Notes under the pieces: generated by a model
What the model was told of the DNA's origin: nothing
The model's input: the letters and a program-made list of their open reading frames with translations, nothing else
Databases searched by the model: none
Assembly: GCA_963751425.1 (NCBI GenBank)
Contig: CAVVUF010000004.1
Coordinates: 620,001-684,000 of the forward strand
Direction of reading: 5' to 3'
Length of the DNA stretch: 64,000 nucleotides
DNA from: CAVVUF01 sp963751425
GTDB lineage: Bacteria; Chloroflexota; Anaerolineae; Anaerolineales; UBA4823
Made by a program: the position numbers and the translations under genes
In this document: positions 1 through 8,650 of the stretch, piece by piece
How positions within the stretch are numbered: position 1 is the stretch's first letter
Layout: each line of letters begins with the position of its first letter

Positions 1-2251
1 GTCCCACTTGTTCGACAGGTCGGTGAACTTCGGGTTGTTGGCCACGGTGACCGTGTTCTCGGTCGGGAAGACGCCATCCAGGTAGTATGGGCCATTGCCG
101 ACCCAGAAGAACTTCTTGAGGTCGTACCAGGCCTGCAGGTTGGCGTAGCGCGCCGCGGCTTCGTCCGCCGTCACGTACTCGCCCATGGTGGGGGCATAGG
201 GGATCGCCGTCTGGGCGGTGGCGCTCACCAGCTCCGAGGCCAGGATCTCCAGGCTCGGGCCGCTGATATAGCTCATCCACTCGACCTGCTTTTCATCGGC
301 CTTAGCCGCCGAGAAGGCCAGCTTGCCGTCTACCTCAGCCATGTTGCCGATGGCGATCATATGCCAGGGAGCCACGCCATAACCGTACTGCGGCCACCAG
401 GTGGAGACTGCATTGACCATCAGCTCGGCATCCAGGAACCACTGGTTGTCGTAGGTCTCGATCACCAGCGGGTCGGTGGAGACGATCTTGACCGCCTTGA
501 AGTGAGCCATGAAAGCGGCCAGGGTTTCAGCCGCGGAGGCGTCAAAGATGGCGCTCTCAGGCTTGCCGCGGTCGAAGGTCATGATCATGCCCATCATGAA
601 ATCGGCCGGGGTCAGCGGGCTGCCATCGTGCCATTCGGTCTTCCACAGGTCAGATGGGTAGTAAACCACTGTCTTGGACAGGGCCGTCTGGGTGTCTGTA
701 TAAACCTCAGAGACGGTCAGCCACTTCTGGTTGACGGCGTCCCAATCTGCCCAGGCATCGCCGGGCACCTGGATCTCAGGCGCCGTGCTCACCGTCACCT
801 AGTCCGACGATGTGGAGACGGGCAGGCCTTCCTTGACGGTCACTTCGGCGCGCTCGAGGCGCTGCGGCAGGTTCAAGCCGGTGTAAGGATCCGTCACAAA
901 TGCCTGGTCTTCCACCATTCGGCGCACAGTGGTGTCATAGATCCAGTTCGAGCCAGCCACCGGGTTCCAGGGGTCCACCAGCACGCCCGGCTGGGCTACC
1001 TGGGCTGCGCCGCCTTCCTGGCCTACGATGCGCAGGGTGTAGGGCAGCAGGGATGAACCCGCAATGCCGCCCGCCAGGTCAGAGGCCACCTTCAGGTCAT
1101 TGCGGAAGGGCGAGAAGCTCTTCTGATCGGCAATCCACATGCGCACCGAGTCCTCCAGGGACATGGGCAGCGCCTGTTCAAACAAGGCGCGGCGCTCGTC
1201 CATGTTGACAAAGTCGTTGTTGCGCAGCTTGAGCGCTACTGTATTGAATTCCTCTGTGGGAGTATACGCCTGGAATAATGGAATGGGGTAATCGTTCGGG
1301 GTATAGTAGAAGCTGAAGTTGGCGCCGTTATCGCGGCTGGATCGCGGTGGTGATCCAGCCGCCGGTGTAGATGTTGAACAAGCAGTCGGTTGGGTTGCCG
1401 TGCACCCAGATGGGGGAAGCTTCGGAACGGGTCTTGTACTGGCGGATCGGCGGTGAAGCCGAGCTCGCCCAACTGTTGGGCAGCATAATCGCCGATCTGC
1501 TTCCGCTCGTCTTCGGTGCGGATCAGCACCATCACGCTGACCGGGGCACCGTTGAACTGGAACTTGCCATCCACCACGGTGGCGCCCATGCCTTCCATCT
1601 CGGCCGTGATGATTTCCTTGGCCTTGTCCAGGTTGTAAGCGTACTTGGCTTCCAACTCTCGAGAAACATCCACGTAACGGGCATAATCGGGGAAGGCAGA
1701 GTTGAGCACAGTAAACTTAGCCTGGGCCATGCCGCCATAGATCTCTTGAATCACGTAATTCCGGTCGATCGCATAGTTCATCGCCTCGCGGATCTTTGGG
1801 ATTCGAGAAGGGGTTGAGCTTGGTGGTGTCGGTGCAGACCGCCGGGTTGAAGGTCAGCTCAGTCGTAGAGCCAAAAGCATTGGAATAGCTCAGGTTGGGG
1901 TCTGAGGTCACCTTCTGAAAGCGCTCCGGACCGGTCACGCTGTAAGCGTAGACATCGATATCGCCGGACTGTAGCTGGCTGATGGCTGCATCGGCCGAGT
2001 TCTGCTCGGTGAAGACCACCAGGTCCAGCCAGCCGCCCGTGCGGGTGACCGGCTCGGGGGTTGCCGTGGGGAGCTGCAACCTCAACGACCTCGGTCTCTT
2101 TGACTGTAACAACTTGGGTTTGGACAACCTCTTTCGTGACCTCGACGGTCGTGACAACTTCGACCGTCTGAACGGTGCCGCCGCAGGCTGTTAAGACCAT
2201 GCTGGCGATCACGACCAGGCTGAGGACCCACATAATTTTATTTCGTAACAT
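1..2251 (-). CDS. ABC importer solute-binding lipoprotein, family 5 (frameshifted, open at left edge)
   Basis: Family 5 extracellular solute-binding protein (peptide/nickel/opine importers), anchored outside the membrane as a lipoprotein. It starts at 2251 behind GGAGGAGAAAAC, has a signal peptide with lipobox LTAC and then a Val/Glu/Thr-rich tether. The frame breaks near 2065, 1795, 1447 and 1337. An in-frame TAG lies at 799-801, after which the same frame stays open to position 1 with family-like sequence (WHDGSPLTPADFM). Joined, the pieces give one continuous family 5 protein whose C-terminus lies outside the window. Each break is repaired by one base, so sequencing error is likelier than true decay. 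No permease gene is visible beside it. Confidence 0.8.
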
Positions 2252-2491
2252 GTTTTCTCCTCCAAGAAATTTATACTAGGTTGATTTTTGTTTGTTACTA
2301 AACATCTCTTTCTGAAAAGCTTACAGACATCCTTCCAGGACTTCACCTCCTCTCCAATAGCTTAAATTTAGATTAATTTCCCAGGTTAGGCTTCAAATAT
2401 ACCTATAAATCCTTATTTGGTCAATCCTTCTAAAATTTGTCAAGACACATGGTTTTTGCGAAGCGATGTGCTTTTTGATTGCAGCAATCTC

Positions 2492-4462
2492 CTATTCGCA
2501 TGCCTCTCCATAATTAAAACCCTCGATATTCCAAAAGGCTTCCTGGGTCGAAGCATCCAGTTCTACCCCGCAAAAATCCGGCCGCGTCAGTACCGTCTTG
2601 AAATGCCAGTACAGCGGGAGCGCTGGCAGGTCTTCCGCCAGGATGGCCTGCGCCTGGAAGTAAGCCTGGGTGTGCAAAGGCGCCTCCGCCAGGGTGAACC
2701 GGCCGTCCCGGCAGGCCCGGTCGTATTCCGGGTTCGCATACCCGCTGGCATTCACCCCGCCCCAGCCTTTGGAATAGTCCGGGTAAGGGCCTGGGATCTC
2801 ATCACTGGTATATAAGTAGCAAGGCGGCTCCCAGGCAGCCGGCCAGGCAAACTGCGCCATCTGGAATTGCCGCCCGAACACCGGTCCCTCCGGTCCAGGC
2901 GCCAGGTACTCCTGCGATTCTTGGGTCAGGAGGTTGGTCCCGATCCCGCATTCAGCCAGGTCAGCCTGCACCAGTTTCGCCGCAGCCTGGCGCTCCTCAT
3001 CCGGTGAAACCAGGTAATCCACCATAAAAGAGACATTATCCGGCAAGCCTGCCACCCCCAGCGACGTGCGCGGCGTCCCTGGGTCGTTGTCCTGGTCCAC
3101 CCAGCCTGCTTTTTGCAGCAGCTCTTGTCCCTTCAGCGGGTCGTAGGTGTTGGAGGCGGCCTGCGGGTTAAAGTATGGGTTTGCTGCTGAGACGTACGCC
3201 TGAGCGGGTCCCGTCCTTCCACTAAAGAGCTGGTCTACCAGCGCCTGCCGGTCGATGCACAGGGCGGCAGCCTGGCGCACTTCTTTCGCTGCAAAAAAAC
3301 GGGGGCTCTGCTCATCTAATGAAACGATCCCGAACAGGACCTGTTCCCAGGCTGTGTCTGGCTGCTGGATGGCACTGACCTTTCCCTGCTGCTGCAAGTC
3401 TTCCAGCTGCGCAAGTGCCACATCCTGCACGGCATTCGGATCGACCAGGTCACACTCCCCCGCCTGCAAGGCGTCCACTGCTTCCGAGCCGCTCGGCATA
3501 AACCGGAAAGTCAAGAACTCAAAGGCCGGCAGTCCTTCTGCAGAGCGGAAGTAATTCGGGTTCTTTTGCAGGGTAATGTGGTCGCCGCCCACCCATTCCA
3601 CGATCTGGTAAGCTCCCCAGCCCAGCGGCATGCGGGCTGAAATCTCCGCCGTACCCAATTCCTCTGGCTTGAGCATTCCCCAGGCCAGCCGCGGCAGCGG
3701 CGAGAAGAATTTACCGGCCACATCTCCATCCAGGTAACCCGGCACGCCGCGCCACTCCACAGTCAGGTTATCCTTTGCCTGGTAGGTCTTTGTCCGCTGG
3801 ATCAAGGCTGGCAGCGCCGCCGGGTAGAGAGCGTTGGCGACTTCATAAGAATAAACCGAATCGTCCGCGGTGAGCGGGTTCCCATTCGCCCACAGCAGGC
3901 CTTCCTTCAGGCGGAAGCGGATCACCCATTCATCCACCTGCACCGCCTGGTCCCCCGTGTAAGCCTGGGCGCAGCCCTGCTCATAACAGCCGCTTGGCCG
4001 GTAGACGACCCCCTCTCCCAGGGTATTCAGGTTCCCGTACGCATCGACGAGCGCCTCTCCTTTGTTCAGCGCCGCCGGTTCAAAGAGCACATCCCCATCC
4101 TGCAGCGCCGGCAGCTTTGCCAGGATCACAGGCTGGTTTTGAAAATTCTGCCGGTCAAAGGGGCCATCGTAAATCGCCGCCAGCACGCTCTTAGCCGCCG
4201 ATGAAACGGCATCGTAGAGGAACAGCGACTTCGGCTCCTTCCCCAGGCAGATCGACAACTGGCGCGGCAGGGGCGTTTCTGTCAATTGCGGCAGGCTTGT
4301 CTCCGTAGGCCCAGGCAGCGGAGGCTCGGTCTTCGCCAGCACGGGCAAGCCGGAGGTGGGCAGCCCCTCCGTAGGCGTATTAAATTGACAGGCAGACAGG
4401 ATTATGAAACAAATCAGTAAGAAAGGCAGCTTTTTCAAGATCAACCCATAAATTCCTCTCAA
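2492..4462 (-). CDS. Family 5 solute-binding lipoprotein coupled to an ECF sigma unit
   Basis: Intact 656-residue family 5 solute-binding protein. The N-terminus has a Lys-Lys charged start, a hydrophobic stretch and lipobox LSAC, then a Pro/Thr-rich tether (about residues 26-65). The body has the usual family 5 features, for example WVIRFRLKEGLLWANG followed by a ligand-binding lobe with GWGAYQIVEW. The TTG at 4462 overlaps the stop of the upstream small gene. A TTG at 4444, with GAGAGGA before it, would give a tidier signal peptide and is an equally good start. It sits third in a sigma factor/small protein/lipoprotein unit, not with permeases, so it could serve sensing or another importer. 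Substrate unknown. Confidence 0.85.
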   Translation of the reverse strand: MRGIYGLILKKLPFLLICFIILSACQFNTPTEGLPTSGLPVLAKTEPPLPGPTETSLPQLTETPLPRQLSICLGKEPKSLFLYDAVSSAAKSVLAAIYDGPFDRQNFQNQPVILAKLPALQDGDVLFEPAALNKGEALVDAYGNLNTLGEGVVYRPSGCYEQGCAQAYTGDQAVQVDEWVIRFRLKEGLLWANGNPLTADDSVYSYEVANALYPAALPALIQRTKTYQAKDNLTVEWRGVPGYLDGDVAGKFFSPLPRLAWGMLKPEELGTAEISARMPLGWGAYQIVEWVGGDHITLQKNPNYFRSAEGLPAFEFLTFRFMPSGSEAVDALQAGECDLVDPNAVQDVALAQLEDLQQQGKVSAIQQPDTAWEQVLFGIVSLDEQSPRFFAAKEVRQAAALCIDRQALVDQLFSGRTGPAQAYVSAANPYFNPQAASNTYDPLKGQELLQKAGWVDQDNDPGTPRTSLGVAGLPDNVSFMVDYLVSPDEERQAAAKLVQADLAECGIGTNLLTQESQEYLAPGPEGPVFGRQFQMAQFAWPAAWEPPCYLYTSDEIPGPYPDYSKGWGGVNASGYANPEYDRACRDGRFTLAEAPLHTQAYFQAQAILAEDLPALPLYWHFKTVLTRPDFCGVELDASTQEAFWNIEGFNYGEACE

Positions 4463-4710
4463 ACAACCATGCGTGAAACCGTTAATCCGTTTTGGTAGGA
4501 ATATAAAATATCACAGGAATGCAATAAATGATCCCATCTCGCGGGCTGGTAGTTCTGGAGCATCACCACCGGGCGAAGCTTACGCGGTTTTACAACCGGT
4601 GTGTTGGCTGCCAGCAGCAAGATGCGCTCCCGCAACTGTTCCGGTGCCTTGCGCCTCCCAGCCCAACCCTTCAAGATCTTCCCCAGGTACAGGTTCCCAA
4701 AATCATCCAT
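4459..4710 (-). CDS. Small protein downstream of ECF sigma factor, function unknown
   Basis: An 83-residue protein with a strong ribosome site (AGGTGGTGAG, 4711-4720) just before its ATG. Its stop TGA overlaps the TTG of the solute-binding gene, suggesting translational coupling. The first 35 residues are basic and helical in character (APEQLRERILLLAA), resembling the start of short anti-sigma-like proteins beside ECF factors. I see no zinc-finger HxxxCxxC motif and no membrane helix. Position between a sigma factor and an exported lipoprotein makes a regulatory role possible, but this is inference. It could also be a truncated anti-sigma protein whose later part is lost. Confidence 0.55.
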   Translation of the reverse strand: MDDFGNLYLGKILKGWAGRRKAPEQLRERILLLAANTPVVKPRKLRPVVMLQNYQPARWDHLLHSCDILYSYQNGLTVSRMVV

Positions 4711-4720
4711 GCCTCACCAC

Positions 4721-5306
4721 CTAGGTAAACTCATACTGCATCTCGGGCTTGCCCTCCCCTGAGAGCAAAGCCAGGTGCTCTTTCAGCGCCTGCCGCCCAT
4801 AATGCAAGGCGTGATTTAACCGTACCCACGGGGATCTCCAGAATATCAGAAATCTCTTGCAGCGATAGATCGTTAATGTAGTAAAGAACAACAACCACCC
4901 GCTGAGGTAAGGGTAAAGACGTGAGTGCCTGCTGGACCTGCGCCCAGGTGTCGTTAAACTCCACCTGGCTCAAAGGCGGGTTTTTCCGTCCGCTCACCAG
5001 CCATTCCGCTATGTCCTCCAGTGACTTCGTCCAGCGGTTGTGGCGCTTCACCCAGGTATAAGCCAGGTTGGTCGTCACCCGGTACAGCCAGGGCTCCAAG
5101 GGACGTTCCGTGTCAATCCGCCGCGCAAAGCGGTGCAGGCGCAAAAAAACATCCTGCAGCAAATCGGCTGCTGCATCCGGGTCGCCAGTGATCGCCAGCG
5201 CCGTGCGGTACACCATGCGCTGGTAGCGGTCATACAAGAGCCCCAGCGCTTCCAGGCTTCCCTGGCAAAGCTGCACGATTAATTCCCGGTCAGAGATCGC
5301 GTCCAA
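4721..5306 (-). CDS. ECF-type RNA polymerase sigma factor (frameshift near C-terminus)
   Basis: Sigma-70 family, extracytoplasmic function type. Region 2 spans about residues 20-90 (DLLQDVFLRLHRFARR, EPWLYRVTTNLAYTW) and region 4 about 125-175 (LPLPQRVVVVLYYINDLSLQEIS, VGTVKSRL helix-turn-helix). It starts with TTG at 5306, supported by AGGAGG nine bases upstream. The frame breaks at about 4806: removing one base after VGTVKSRL restores a normal tail (HYGRQALKEHLA) ending at a TAG at 4721-4723; uncorrected, the frame ends at 4731. It leads a minus-strand unit with a small protein and a solute-binding lipoprotein, which are probably co-transcribed. No cognate anti-sigma is certain. Confidence 0.85.
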
Positions 5307-5401
5307 CAGGCCTCCTGAGTATATTTAACATTATACCAATCCATCCGTGAAAAAGTTCACGAAATTTGATTTACTAAGGGTTAGCACGACAAACCATCCG
5401 T

Positions 5402-5728
5402 GTCGTTCTGAGCCAGCGATCTGTGCTGGCGAAGAACCCCCCTGACTCGGCTACAAGAGTTCTCCAGCCCGCCAGCTATGTTTCCCGAGTTCATACTACA
5501 GGGGTCCTTCACTGCGTTCAGGACGACACAGAATTGTTTGTCGTTCTGAGCCAGCGATCTGTGCTGGCGAAGAACCCCCCTGACTCGGCCACAAAAGTCC
5601 TCCAGCCCGCCAGCTGTTTCCCGAGTCATACCACAGGGGTCCTTCACTGCGTTCAGGACGACACAGAATTGTTTGTCGTTCTGAGCCAGCGAACGTGTGC
5701 TCGGCGACAGAACCCCTTTGACGCGGGC
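5402..5728. repeat. Tandem imperfect repeat array, left part (units 1, 2 and half of 3)
   Basis: Units at 5402-5527 and 5540-5662, and a third starting at 5675, recur every 135-138 bases. Each begins GTCGTTCTGAGCCAGCG and ends GTTCAGGACGAC; the ends are imperfect inverted repeats (GTCGTTCTGA against TCAGGACGAC), so each unit could fold or act like a non-autonomous element. On the minus strand a unit reads as the peptide VVLNAVKDP, a pattern I recall from dispersed repeats of Chloroflexota and other environmental genomes; that is memory, not a search. Open frames in this stretch are by-products of the repeat. Together with 5307-5401 this fills the gap between the sigma gene and the GIY-YIG gene. 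Confidence 0.85.
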
Positions 5729-6104
5729 AATCACCGTGCTTCTGCGAGAGGATAGTGAACCTCAGATCTTCTCATCTCAAGCCTCCTCCTCATACCACCC
5801 TTCGCTCAGATCTTCCCACTTCGGATTCATCGACTGGATCAGAGCAATCTTCTTTTTTCTCAGCCAGCCCTTGATCTGTTTTTCCCGCAGCAGTGCCGAA
5901 TTCACATCATGTGTTTCTTCATAAAAAACCAGTCGATCAATATTGTACTTCTTGGTAAAACCCTCCACCAGTTTTTGCTTGTGTTCATACACCCGGCGAA
6001 AGAGATCATTTGTGATACCTGTGTAAAGTGTGCCCGTTGAGCTGGTGAGGATATAGACGTAATAGGTCTTCATGGAAAAAGTATATCAAACCTTATGACG
6101 CGGG
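5719..6104. mobile_element. Putative GIY-YIG insertion cassette with 9-bp direct repeats
   Basis: The third repeat unit is split. Its left half matches the intact unit at 6191 up to TGACGCGGG (5719-5727), then stops matching. Its right half resumes with the identical TGACGCGGG (6096-6104) and continues as a normal unit. The 368 bases between carry only a GIY-YIG nuclease gene. A 9-base duplication around an insertion is what a transposition-like event leaves. I see no terminal inverted repeats in the inserted segment, so the mechanism is unknown. The alternative is an old rearrangement between repeat units that happens to leave matching edges. Confidence 0.5.
5777..6073 (-). CDS. GIY-YIG family nuclease, single domain
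   Basis: A 98-residue stand-alone GIY-YIG domain of the YhbQ/UPF0213 kind, full length for that group. The YVYIL...LYTGIT core begins at about residue 5, the conserved Arg follows in LFRRVYEHK, and the Glu-containing helix is REKQIKGWLRKKKIALI near residue 70, ending with the typical NPKWEDL. The family cuts DNA using one metal ion; the biological role of these short forms is unclear. It is the only gene inside a segment that interrupts a repeat array, and repeats of the same type lie on both sides. The ATG at 6073 is the first start that yields the complete domain. Confidence 0.85.
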   Translation of the reverse strand: MKTYYVYILTSSTGTLYTGITNDLFRRVYEHKQKLVEGFTKKYNIDRLVFYEETHDVNSALLREKQIKGWLRKKKIALIQSMNPKWEDLSEGWYEEEA

Positions 6105-6313
6105 TGCAAGAGTCCTCCATCCCGCCAGGAGTACTTCCAGAGTCTGGTCACAGGGGTGCTTCGCTACGCTCAGCACGACAAACCTATTCTGTCGTTCTGA
6201 GCCAGCGAACTGTGCTGGCGAAGAACCCCTTTGACCGGGTGCAGAGTCCTCCATCCCGCCAGGAGGACTTCCAGAGTCTGGTCACAGGGGTGCTTCGCTA
6301 CGCTCAGCACGAC
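6096..6313. repeat. Repeat array, right part (half unit and one full unit)
   Basis: The right half of the split unit (6096-6179) and a full unit (6191-6313) share CCTCCATCCCGCCAGGAG and end GCTTCGCTACGCTCAGCACG. They match the left array in their GTCGTTCTGAGCCAGCG start but have a different right arm, so there are two subtypes of the same family. The rest of the gap up to 6353 is A/T-rich and carries no gene that I can see; the terminator of the importer operon follows. Confidence 0.8.
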
Positions 6314-6353
6314 AAATCCATTTTTTCGTGCCTAAGAAGTCCTCCCTAACAAA

Positions 6354-6376
6354 AAACGGGCGCTAAGCGCCCGTTT
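6354..6376 (-). terminator. Rho-independent terminator of the oligopeptide importer operon
   Basis: On the minus strand a perfect 10-base stem (AAACGGGCGC/GCGCCCGTTT) closes on a three-base loop and runs into a T tract (TTTTTTG). It lies 23 bases after the stop of the last permease gene, so it ends the five-gene operon read from 12879. Confidence 0.9.
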
Positions 6377-6399
6377 GAATTTCAATCAAAATGCAAACT

Positions 6400-7440
6400 T
6401 TACTTCCGCGTGCCCCGCATCTTCGGGTCGAGCACATCCCGCAGCGCATCCCCCACCAGGTTCCAGCCCAATACAAACAGCACCAGCGCTATGCCAGGGA
6501 AGAATACAATATACCAGTAGTCGTTCAGGTTGGTGATCCAGGAGCGCGCAAAGCTCAAGAGCTGCCCCCAATCTGCATACCCGATTTCCGTGCCGATGCC
6601 CAAAAAGCTCAGCGCCGCGAAGCTCAAGACATACCCGCCCACATCCAGCGAAGCCAGCACCAGCGTGGGGAAGATCGCATTCGGCAGGATGTGCTTGGTC
6701 AGGATGCGCCGGTCCTTGACGCCAATCACCCGCGCCGCCAGCACATAGTCGCGCTCGCGCACCGAGAGGATATCGCCGCGCACAATGCGCGAGTATCCCA
6801 TCCAGCCAAAGGCGATCAAGGCGATCACCGCTGGCATCACACTCCTTCCCAGCTTGGGCGTCAGCACTGCCGCCAGGATCAGCGCCGCCAGGATGAAGGG
6901 CAAGGTCAGGAAGATATCCACAATGCGCATCAGGACATTGTCGAGCACCCCGCCGTAATAAGCTGAAACCGACCCGATCAGCACCCCAATGGTCACCGTA
7001 ACAGCAGTAATTAGAACCCCCGTCCACAGGGCGGTGCGCGTGCCCCAGATCACCCCGTAGAAGATATCCCACTGCCCCGAGGTCGTGCCCATCAGGTGCA
7101 CCCATCCTTCGGATTCCATGATCCAATCCCACCACACCGGCAGCGGCGGCGGGTTGCGCTTCCACTCGGTCATGGGCGGTTTGGGGTCCGGGCTGAAGCC
7201 ATCGCGCGGAATTTTGTAAGGATCCCGCACGGTTTTTGGCGGCGCGATCACCGGCGCCAAAATCGCCGTCACGAGGAACAGGGCGATGATGATAAACCCA
7301 GCGATCGAGGCGGGCGTGGTCAGCAGCCCCCGGATGATGCGGTAGTTTTCCGGTCCCAAAAAGCGTTCCAGGCGGCCGATCTTGCGCGCCGCGATCGTTT
7401 CGGGCAGCACTTCATCCATTTGTGTTTGAGAGACAGTCAT
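6400..7440 (-). CDS. Oligopeptide ABC transporter permease, OppC/DppC type
   Basis: 346-residue inner-membrane permease of the binding-protein-dependent family. It has an N-terminal OppC-like helix (about residues 50-70), a long extracytoplasmic loop and a later helical bundle. The EAA-type coupling loop is seen in DYVLAARVIGVKDRRILTKHILPN (about 230-255; shown only to name its place), which contacts the ATPases. Start ATG at 7440, 11 bases after the upstream permease gene stops. It pairs with the OppB-like permease to form the channel and is the last gene before the terminator. The particular peptide or other solute cannot be read from the sequence. Confidence 0.92.
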   Translation of the reverse strand: MTVSQTQMDEVLPETIAARKIGRLERFLGPENYRIIRGLLTTPASIAGFIIIALFLVTAILAPVIAPPKTVRDPYKIPRDGFSPDPKPPMTEWKRNPPPLPVWWDWIMESEGWVHLMGTTSGQWDIFYGVIWGTRTALWTGVLITAVTVTIGVLIGSVSAYYGGVLDNVLMRIVDIFLTLPFILAALILAAVLTPKLGRSVMPAVIALIAFGWMGYSRIVRGDILSVRERDYVLAARVIGVKDRRILTKHILPNAIFPTLVLASLDVGGYVLSFAALSFLGIGTEIGYADWGQLLSFARSWITNLNDYWYIVFFPGIALVLFVLGWNLVGDALRDVLDPKMRGTRK

Positions 7441-7451
7441 CCGTTACCTTC

Positions 7452-8513
7452 CTAAGCCAGGCGCACGCGTGGATCGATAAAGCCGTACAGCACATCCACA
7501 GCTAAGTTTGCCACAATCAAGATAAACCCATTGAAAAGGGCAAACCCCAGCACGGTGACCACGTCCAGCGAAGCCGCCGCCGCGGCGGCCGCCGACCCGA
7601 TCCCCGGGTAGGTAAAGACCGTTTCGGTGATCACCACCCCTCCCAGCAGACCCACCACCTGGAAGCCGGCCAGCGTCGCCACCGGGATCAAGGCATTGGG
7701 CCTGGCGTGCTTGTTGATCACATCCTTCTCCTTGACGCCCTTGGCGCGCGCCGTAGTCACGTATTCCTGGTTTAGCGTCTCCAGCATCGAAGAGCGCGTC
7801 ACGCGCAGGAAGGTGGCCCAGTTGATATAGGAAAGCGTCAGGATCGGCAGAACCAGGTGGCGCATCGCATCCAGGGTGATATCCGGGCGCCCATTCAATA
7901 TGCCGTCAACGGTCATCAAGTGGGTGTATTGGGTAAAACTCGCAGAATTTACGACCTGGTTCGCCCAATCCGAAAGCCTGCCCGGCGGGAACCAGCCCAG
8001 GTTGGCGTAAAAGATCATCAGCACGATCAGCCCGAAGACAAAGGTCGGGAAAGACGAGCCGATGATGCTGAAGATACGCGCCCCCTGGTCGAAAAGACCA
8101 TTGTGGTGCACGGCAGCCTGCACCCCCAGCCACAGGCCGACCGCAATGATCGGCACCACCGCCCACAGCGCCAGCTCCAGCGTGGCCGGGAAGCGCTGCT
8201 TGATTAAATCAACCACCGGCTGCGAACCGACTCGCGAATAGCCGAAGTTACCTTGCAAAATGCCGGGTTTAAACTCACCATTCTTATCTTTAAAGCCCGC
8301 CAGCCAGCGCCAGTACTGCACGTATACCGGCTGGTCAAACCCGTAGCGCTTGATGATCCCTTCGACCACATTCTCATTCTTGGGGATATCGCGCACATAC
8401 AGCGCCGAGCGCTCCACCGGGCTGAGGAACTGCAGCATGATGAAGATCAGCACCGTGACGCCGAAGAGCAGCAGCGGCAGGAGCATTAAGCGGCGGATGA
8501 TATAAGCAGTCAT
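7452..8513 (-). CDS. Oligopeptide ABC transporter permease, OppB/DppB type
   Basis: 353-residue permease. The N-terminus MTAYIIRRLMLLPLL is the usual OppB opening (first helix), followed by a periplasmic domain and five further helices. The coupling loop with its Gly is at about residues 240-265 (TTARAKGVKEKDVINKH). It sits 11 bases before the OppC-like gene and after the solute-binding gene on the same strand. Length and layout are normal for the family and no frame break is seen. Confidence 0.92.
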   Translation of the reverse strand: MTAYIIRRLMLLPLLLFGVTVLIFIMLQFLSPVERSALYVRDIPKNENVVEGIIKRYGFDQPVYVQYWRWLAGFKDKNGEFKPGILQGNFGYSRVGSQPVVDLIKQRFPATLELALWAVVPIIAVGLWLGVQAAVHHNGLFDQGARIFSIIGSSFPTFVFGLIVLMIFYANLGWFPPGRLSDWANQVVNSASFTQYTHLMTVDGILNGRPDITLDAMRHLVLPILTLSYINWATFLRVTRSSMLETLNQEYVTTARAKGVKEKDVINKHARPNALIPVATLAGFQVVGLLGGVVITETVFTYPGIGSAAAAAAASLDVVTVLGFALFNGFILIVANLAVDVLYGFIDPRVRLA

Positions 8514-8650
8514 TCAAGCACCTCTCTTCTCGAGGGTTCGTCTCGCACAGAAGTTAATGTCCAAAGCAGGCGCTAACTTCCGGGCAAGAAAACATCCAGG
8601 GGGATTGCAGGGGCTGTTGCCAGCCCCTGCAAATGCAAACGTAAAGGAAT

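Noticed and set aside
361..1056. Plus-strand open frame of 231 codons
   Set aside because: Antisense of the frameshifted solute-binding gene, which keeps conserved family sequence on the minus strand.
5402..6313. CRISPR array
   Set aside because: Units are about 125 bases, imperfect, with inverted ends and no regular unique spacers; no cas genes are present.
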